The notes under the pieces: generated by a model | What the model was told of the DNA's origin: nothing | The model's database searches: none | The model's input: the letters and a program-made list of their open reading frames with translations, nothing else | In this document: positions 58,501 to 64,000 of the stretch, one piece after another | How the letters are laid out: every line of letters begins with the position of its first letter | Numbering within the stretch: position 1 is the stretch's first letter | Translations under genes and position numbers: made by a program | Assembly (NCBI GenBank): GCA_014871385.1 | Contig: CM026432.1 | Coordinates: forward strand, 7,618,825 to 7,682,824 | Source: Ceratodon purpureus | Lineage: Eukaryota; Streptophyta; Bryopsida; Pseudoditrichales; Ditrichaceae | Reading direction: 5' to 3' | Length of the DNA: 64,000 bases

Positions 58501-59190
58501 CATCACAAAAACTTTCCAGCACATGAATTTCCTGCAAAATGTAAAGGAATATTCTCCCGCTAAGACGACTACGAAAACTTTCCTGCATACGAAATTGAAC
58601 ATTTCTGATTTTTGTAAACGCTCCACATGAGACTTGAGTGTACCAGAAATCTCTCTCCAAGCAACCTCTACAAGTACAATGTCAACGGCACCTCAGAACG
58701 ATTAGAAAAGTACCTGATGGCTCTCATAAACAAAAGCTTGAGAGAGAGAGCATGATGAATCTCATTTTCCATATGGAAGAAGACCTCAAAGAAATCATTA
58801 CCGATGAGTGTACATTTGCTAAAGAATTGTGCAAGTCAGCGTTTGCCCATTCTTTTAGAGCTTGGAAGCTCGGACTATTACTTAGGAGCTGACCTACACT
58901 ATGTGTTTAGTAGTAGACTGATGAAAAGACTCAAATATTGTGAGTTTTTGGGAAGAATGATCTAACTCCGGACCCTCCTCGCAAAGCCACTATGTAGTGG
59001 AACTCGTGGGATTTAACTCTACACAAGTAGAATGCGCGTGTGTCCGGCCGTCCAAGGGATGATTTTGACTAGCTGCGAGAAATACTGTCTCTACGTGTGA
59101 AGTAGCTCATTCCTCCATCTTTGCAGCCAATATAATATGTCCCGCGTGTAGCGAGCTGTAGAAGGCACATCCCTAGCTACGAGATTAAGA

Positions 59191-59266
59191 ACCATATTTC
59201 CAAGGAAGACAAAAAAGACTTGGAAAGAAAATGTAAAGGAAATTTCTCCCGCTAAGACGACTACGA
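59191..59266 (+). repeat. Direct repeat copy, right arm
   Basis: Mirror of 54947-55022; pairs with a second, shorter copy starting at about 58537 at the inner border. Confidence 0.75.
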
Positions 59267-59304
59267 GTGTGAAAAAAGAGTCAGATGTGCTAGGAACCTA
59301 GTTT

Positions 59305-59467
59305 TTTTTAAATACAATGCAAAGCCATTTTCATATTGTAGTTTGCCTTTTGGTCTTTACAATGCTTTGGCAACAATCTAGAACGTGATGACTGACATTT
59401 ATGAAGAACATCTTAAAGACTTTTTAATTACTTATGTGAATGATACTTTGATAGTAAGTTTTAAAAC
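59305..59467 (+). mobile_element. Ty3/gypsy reverse-transcriptase fossil, right arm
   Basis: Mirror copy of the fossil at 54746-54908, equally broken. It faces the loop fossil in the opposite orientation. Confidence 0.75.
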
Positions 59468-60335
59468 CAAACAAGATCAAAAGCAACAAGTTTGACATGT
59501 ATTTAAATTGTTATTCCAACCAAGAAACGATTTTACAACAAACTAGAGAAGTATTCATTTTTCGAGATATATCTAAAATTCTCGGCGTATAATCTTAAGA
59601 CATTGTCTTTATATGGACATTACAAGTATAAAAGATATTATAAAATAAAACAAACCAACTTCATTGCTTCATGCTTGCTCTATCCCTAATCTTGCCTTAA
59701 GATCATCAACCTCGACTACATCCAAGATGCAAAATTAAGAAATAATTTCTTATTGTATAAAATTGGAAGTAGAAGATGGTTCAAACATACATTTTTTGTA
59801 TAATACTTTGAAAAATTACACTAAAGCAGCACTTGAGCAAAGCTTGTCTCTTCATCGATATCGCAAATACAACAATGACGTAAGGTATACACACCCATGA
59901 GGGTTAATGAACCCATGACTGATTTGTAGGCTTCCCCATTGCAGAGCAATGGAAAACCAGTAACCGATAATTGATGAACAGTAGATTTAGGATGCATCCT
60001 CCAATAGAATGCCTCTGTGAGTGTTATGGACATGTTGTTGTTCACTACTCTTGTTGTTATCGGTCATTGGTACACCTATATGCCGGTTATGGATAAACCT
60101 AACTTTTGGATAAAAAAATTTATAGTAATTTGAATTTTACTGAATTAATTTTAGAAAAATGCTCATTCTTCATGAACCTTATGATACTACGCACGAAAAA
60201 TAACTCCTTCTTGAAAACCCAAGCTCTACTATGCTGAAATGCTTAAGTTATCGGTCATAGGTGTATATACCTTAATGATTGTGTAGATTGGGTGACAATT
60301 TTTTTGAGAGTGGTGGGTTTAGGGCAAAAGTGGAC

Positions 60336-60339
60336 AAAA
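60336..60339 (-). terminator. Pol III T4 terminator, right arm
   Basis: Mirror of 53874-53877, just past tRNA-Gly on the minus strand. Confidence 0.8.
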
Positions 60340-60346
60340 GATTCGA

Positions 60347-60417
60347 TGCACCGGCCGGGAATCGAACCCGGGTCTGTACCGTGGCAGGGTACTATTCTAC
60401 CACTAGACCACCGGTGC
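60347..60417 (-). tRNA. tRNA-Gly(GCC), right arm
   Basis: Identical to the left-arm tRNA-Gly; second gene of the mirrored Asp-Gly unit. Confidence 0.97.
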
Positions 60418-60444
60418 AAGAGTATCAGCCCTGTGTAAGGGTAT

Positions 60445-60516
60445 CGCCGCTGCCGGGGATCGAACCCGGGTCACCCGCGTGACAGGCGGGAATACTTACC
60501 ACTATACTACAACGAC
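60445..60516 (-). tRNA. tRNA-Asp(GTC), right arm
   Basis: Identical to the left-arm tRNA-Asp, again 27 bp upstream of tRNA-Gly with no T4 run between. Confidence 0.97.
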
Positions 60517-61141
60517 ATCGGGTACCCATTACCGTGGAGGGGTGGGCATGGAGAGCCCATGACCGTCCCCAACCCCGTGATCTGGGCCCCACAGGAGATG
60601 TCTTGACCTGCTGGTCTCGGATCTCATGTATCGTTCGCGAGCAACACCATTCAGACCTGACAGTAAATTCCTCAGTTCCGACCGGGCTGAAGGCGCAGGT
60701 GATCTACTGTACAAGCAGGCCGACGTTCCCTTCCCGTTTTCTCCCTAGCCAGGTAATTACTGAAAAATCGAGTTCTGGAATATGGATTTACTCCCCTCCT
60801 CTGACACCGTACTACCAAGACCTGTTCGAAGTAGCTGAGCCAAGGAATCTGATTTTCTAAAAGCTAGCATCACCTCTAGCACAAGTCTCTTCCATAACAT
60901 GGAAAGAGCCGAAAAAGGACAAACTTAGAAACAAGGCACATTCTCCAACACTCCAGGCACCAATTGCTCCCTGAATGAAGCGATGAACACACCTTGAATC
61001 AAGCAATGAACACGATTGGTATACTCTGCATGTGGCAATCACTTGCAAAATGGCGATGATTCCGTCTCAAGCGAGATAATTCTTACAACTCCTCGCTCGC
61101 CATGATATTAGGGCTCCAGCATATATTTTTCCTCCTGCTGT

Positions 61142-61421
61142 TCAAGGAGCGCGTATTTGGTGCTGAGAGAAAACCTTCATCTGGAGTTGTAGCATGTATC
61201 CTGCAACATCACCTGGAAAGATAACATTGACTTTAAGTTAGATTGATGAATTCAAGGTTTCGCTTCAATAATTCCCACAGAGGTCATCGGCCTTGAAATG
61301 CAAAACTCAAGCGACTGAGAGAATACTTACTAGGAACTTGGGATTCACCGAACATATCATCATCTGCTTCGTCTCTAGCGCAGACCCCGGATCGTTGCCA
61401 GAGGGAGGAGAATCCAGAACA
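61142..61421 (-). pseudogene. Mirror copy of the 55-residue frame, without start
   Basis: Exon parts 61421-61331 and 61212-61142 repeat those of 52786-53071. The duplication starts after the ATG, and the flank here supplies an ATG only in another frame, so this copy cannot start in the same way. Confidence 0.5.
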
Positions 61422-64000
61422 TGGGATTTACCAACAATCAAAATAGAAATGAAAAATTAAAAAATATATCAAATCTTTCAAAACAAGTGTATAAATATAA
61501 GAGGTTACTTTCAAGTATTCTATTAAGAGCTTTAGTTGATAATATTGAATTCTAAGTGAAAGTCCTAAATTTGTAATTGTTTTTAATTAAATAACTAAAA
61601 TTTATCCATTATCTTCAAGTAGAGTTTATAACTGTATGTGTCTATTTTAAAGATTGTTTTTCTTTTAATATTCTAAAAATAATTCATTATATAAAGTAAA
61701 ATACTTGAATTCATAAAACAACACTAATCCAAAGGACCATCTTCCAATAATAAATATTTCAAATTGATTTTAGAACCATCAAAAATTAAATCTTTGAAAT
61801 TAGTATCTAAACTTAGATAATTTATATCTATTTAATTTTTTAAATATTATTTTTAATATAAACATATACACATTTATGAAAAATACATTAACCTTTTATT
61901 AACATGGATTTTTTCTTCTCAACAATCAATTCTTTATTAAAATCAAAGAAAACATGTTCAATTATTTGGCATTACAATCATATCAATTCCATCATTAATT
62001 GTTTTTTTATTATATTTTTAGTTACAAGTCATCATTTTCTTTGAACTTTAAAAAATTTGTAATGTTTAGTCATTATGATGTTTGAATGACATCATTTCCT
62101 CTTCATTAAAATTTAATGAATAATTTGAATCCTAATTTTGCCGGTAGTCTCTTGTGCTTGTCTTAAGGTTTTTCAGTATGTTTTGCCTCATAAGTTTTGT
62201 TGAACTAATCAATTCTTAACACAAATTACTTTCTCATGTTCATTATAATGACGTAAGAACTTTTTCATTGGTGATGTGACTGTGACAAGCCTCTCCTTAT
62301 GACTTCAATGATACCAGATATAGAACACACTGTAGAGAAGTTCAACAAGGATATGGAATTCAATACAACCGAGAATATTGTGCACCCAAAGTTAATGAAT
62401 ATTATGCGTCCAAAGTTGCCACCAAATGGCTATTCTTTTAGTTTCCCCGAGCCACATTTGGATTTGCAGATTGAATTGTCTTTAGTGGCGTTATCAATAA
62501 TATACAAAGTAGATACCCATGACTCTATATGTTCTCTTTTGATTCTCAAAGGAAGATCCTCCAACGCATACTTTCAAAATTAAAGTACGATCAATCTTGT
62601 GTTTCTCATAGTTTCTAACCACATTCAATCTTTTTCAACGCTAAATGCATCCATTGATGTTTGGATTTGTTGTCGAAAGAAAAAAATTCGTAGAAAGTTG
62701 GTTTAGTTTTAAGTATTTAAATGATGAACAATCTAAATTTGGTTTCAAAAACCTTTAAAAGTTTAAAAAATCAACTAATCTATCGAATCTAAAATCTTAT
62801 TGCGGTGCAATTAAACCTATTAAATCAATCAATGATTAATTAAATCAAACCATATATTAAAAAATAAAAAACTTAAAAACTAAAAAAAAATTAACCTATA
62901 TAATCTATTTAAAATATTTAAGCTATTTGAAATATTCAAACTATTTTAAATATTTTATTAGTAGATTTTAAGAAGAATACATTTTTAATAATTTACTTTG
63001 TATCATTAAATTACTAGAAATTAAAAAGTAGAAAGCGAAAAATAATCACACGTTGTCATTTAAGTTTTCTATGATAAAAAGTGTTATATTAATTTCATTA
63101 CATTGTGATTTCATTAACTACAAGTAAAATGCTCTATTTCAGGTAGACAGTAAAAAAATTTGCAAGGAAATTGTTTCTAGTTTTTTCTTTGCTACAGATT
63201 TTTCTCCTCCTTTGTAACAAGTGTAACAATTTTTATCATACTTGAGTGGGTGAGTATTCTTACAAACACAACATAAAACTAAACAACATCAACTTTAGCA
63301 TGACGACGGAGACTTAGTTTTGTGAGCTACCCTTTTATTCTAAGCTACATCATGCTCATATTTAACGTTAGGTGTTACCTTGAACTGGTGCTAACTTGAT
63401 TTAAATATATAATTTTTCTTTACAATTCTAAATACTTTGTTCTTCTTTGCTATTAAATGCTATTGGTTTTCTTAAATAATGAAAATCTATATTTGAAAAC
63501 CTTTAATAATGTTTATAAAATATCTTATAGAATATAGATTTTATATTATAATGTTTGTATAAATTTTAGTGTCCTTATTAATTTAATAAATGGGCTTCGA
63601 ATTTTTTTTAAACTTTATTAAAAATCTTGTATTTAAATAAATTAGTAATAATGTTTTAAACAATGTAATAATTTATTCATATTTATTCTTTTATTTTTAA
63701 TGATTAAGTTGTCGACTTGATTGCTGAATTTCACGTGAGTACCTAAATATCATGTGCGGTGTTGTTTGATGCACATGAAACTTACATAGTCTTGAAAGCC
63801 CATATCGTAAACTAAAGTAGGATCGAACGCCGTCTCAAGCTGCTCCAAACCCATAATGGAAGGAACCGGACAGCCATGAGGTGCAGCGCTAAGAGGATTA
63901 TACGCGGGAATTCAAGAAGATGACTTCATCTCGAGAATTGCAGATCCTCCAAACTGATGGATCGTGACTTCACATTGTAACGGATAGTTGCAGTAGTCAT
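61422..64000. other. AT-rich terminal stretch
   Basis: Strongly AT-rich without a recognised gene. A 94-codon plus frame at 62299-62583 has plausible composition (PPNGYSFSFPEPHLDLQ) but no known domain. The last 280 bp are GC-richer and may be the edge of a gene outside the window. Confidence 0.45.

Larger units (their letters stand above)
55672..58541. other. Palindrome loop (2,870 bp)
   Basis: Unique AT-rich DNA between the two arms. Its right third carries a degraded Ty3/gypsy segment on the minus strand (57540-58500). The rest, about 55.7-57.5 kb, has no recognisable gene; short frames on both strands lack domains. Confidence 0.8.
58542..61421 (-). repeat. Giant palindrome, right arm (2,880 bp)
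   Basis: Reverse complement of 52792-55671. The outer border is followed by AT-rich DNA unrelated to the left flank, and no target-site duplication is visible at the outer ends. Confidence 0.97.

Noticed and set aside
52792-61421. Palindrome as a foldback transposon with very long inverted termini
   Set aside because: No target-site duplication at the outer ends, and the arms contain tRNA genes and host-like exons; an inverted duplication is more likely.

Overview
This is nuclear DNA from a land plant. The genes have GT-AG introns of roughly 70 to 930 bp, and the recognisable products are plant ones: a secreted class III peroxidase, an RPL18a-like membrane protein, an HPGD-type short-chain dehydrogenase, and an MRS2 magnesium-transporter fragment. 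Cytosolic-type tRNA genes and CACTA, LINE-like and Ty3/gypsy relics lie among very AT-rich intergenic DNA. The compact genes and AT-rich spacers fit a moss or another seedless plant best; that placement is inference.

Layout. At 1.4-8.8 kb a degraded LINE ORF1-like reading region on the minus strand is split by a 5.86-kb CACTA element (1954-7815) with perfect 29-bp terminal repeats and a 3-bp target duplication. The element has no visible transposase. It carries an apparently complete six-exon SDR gene and a two-exon piece of an MRS2 magnesium transporter, so it looks like a gene-capturing (Pack-type) CACTA. At 10.0-22.2 kb there are 16.9 copies of a 724-bp tandem repeat, each with one tRNA-Leu(AAG) gene on the minus strand: 17 nearly identical genes. 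At 22.6-24.5 kb (minus) lies an RPL18a-like membrane protein gene. At 27.5-29.2 kb (minus) lies a four-exon class III peroxidase gene, with a relic of a second peroxidase at 26.3 kb. At 29.2-45.7 kb I recognise little: a probable 730-bp MITE, one interrupted unknown reading frame, microsatellites and long AT-rich tracts.

At 45.75-51.63 kb (plus) a multi-exon gene encodes a predicted 929-residue, mostly disordered protein. A short 55-codon, two-exon reading frame follows. At 52.79-61.42 kb lies a giant palindrome: two 2,880-bp arms that align without gaps and differ at only three positions that I found, around a 2,870-bp loop. Each arm has a tRNA-Asp(GTC)/tRNA-Gly(GCC) pair that appears to be one transcription unit, plus a reverse-transcriptase fossil. 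The loop holds another Ty3/gypsy fossil. The rest is AT-rich DNA.

The window shows no shared pathway or operon. Its themes are recent amplification of tRNA genes, by tandem duplication and by inverted duplication, and capture of host genes by a DNA transposon. All exon structures were worked out by eye from splice signals and reading-frame continuity, without transcripts.
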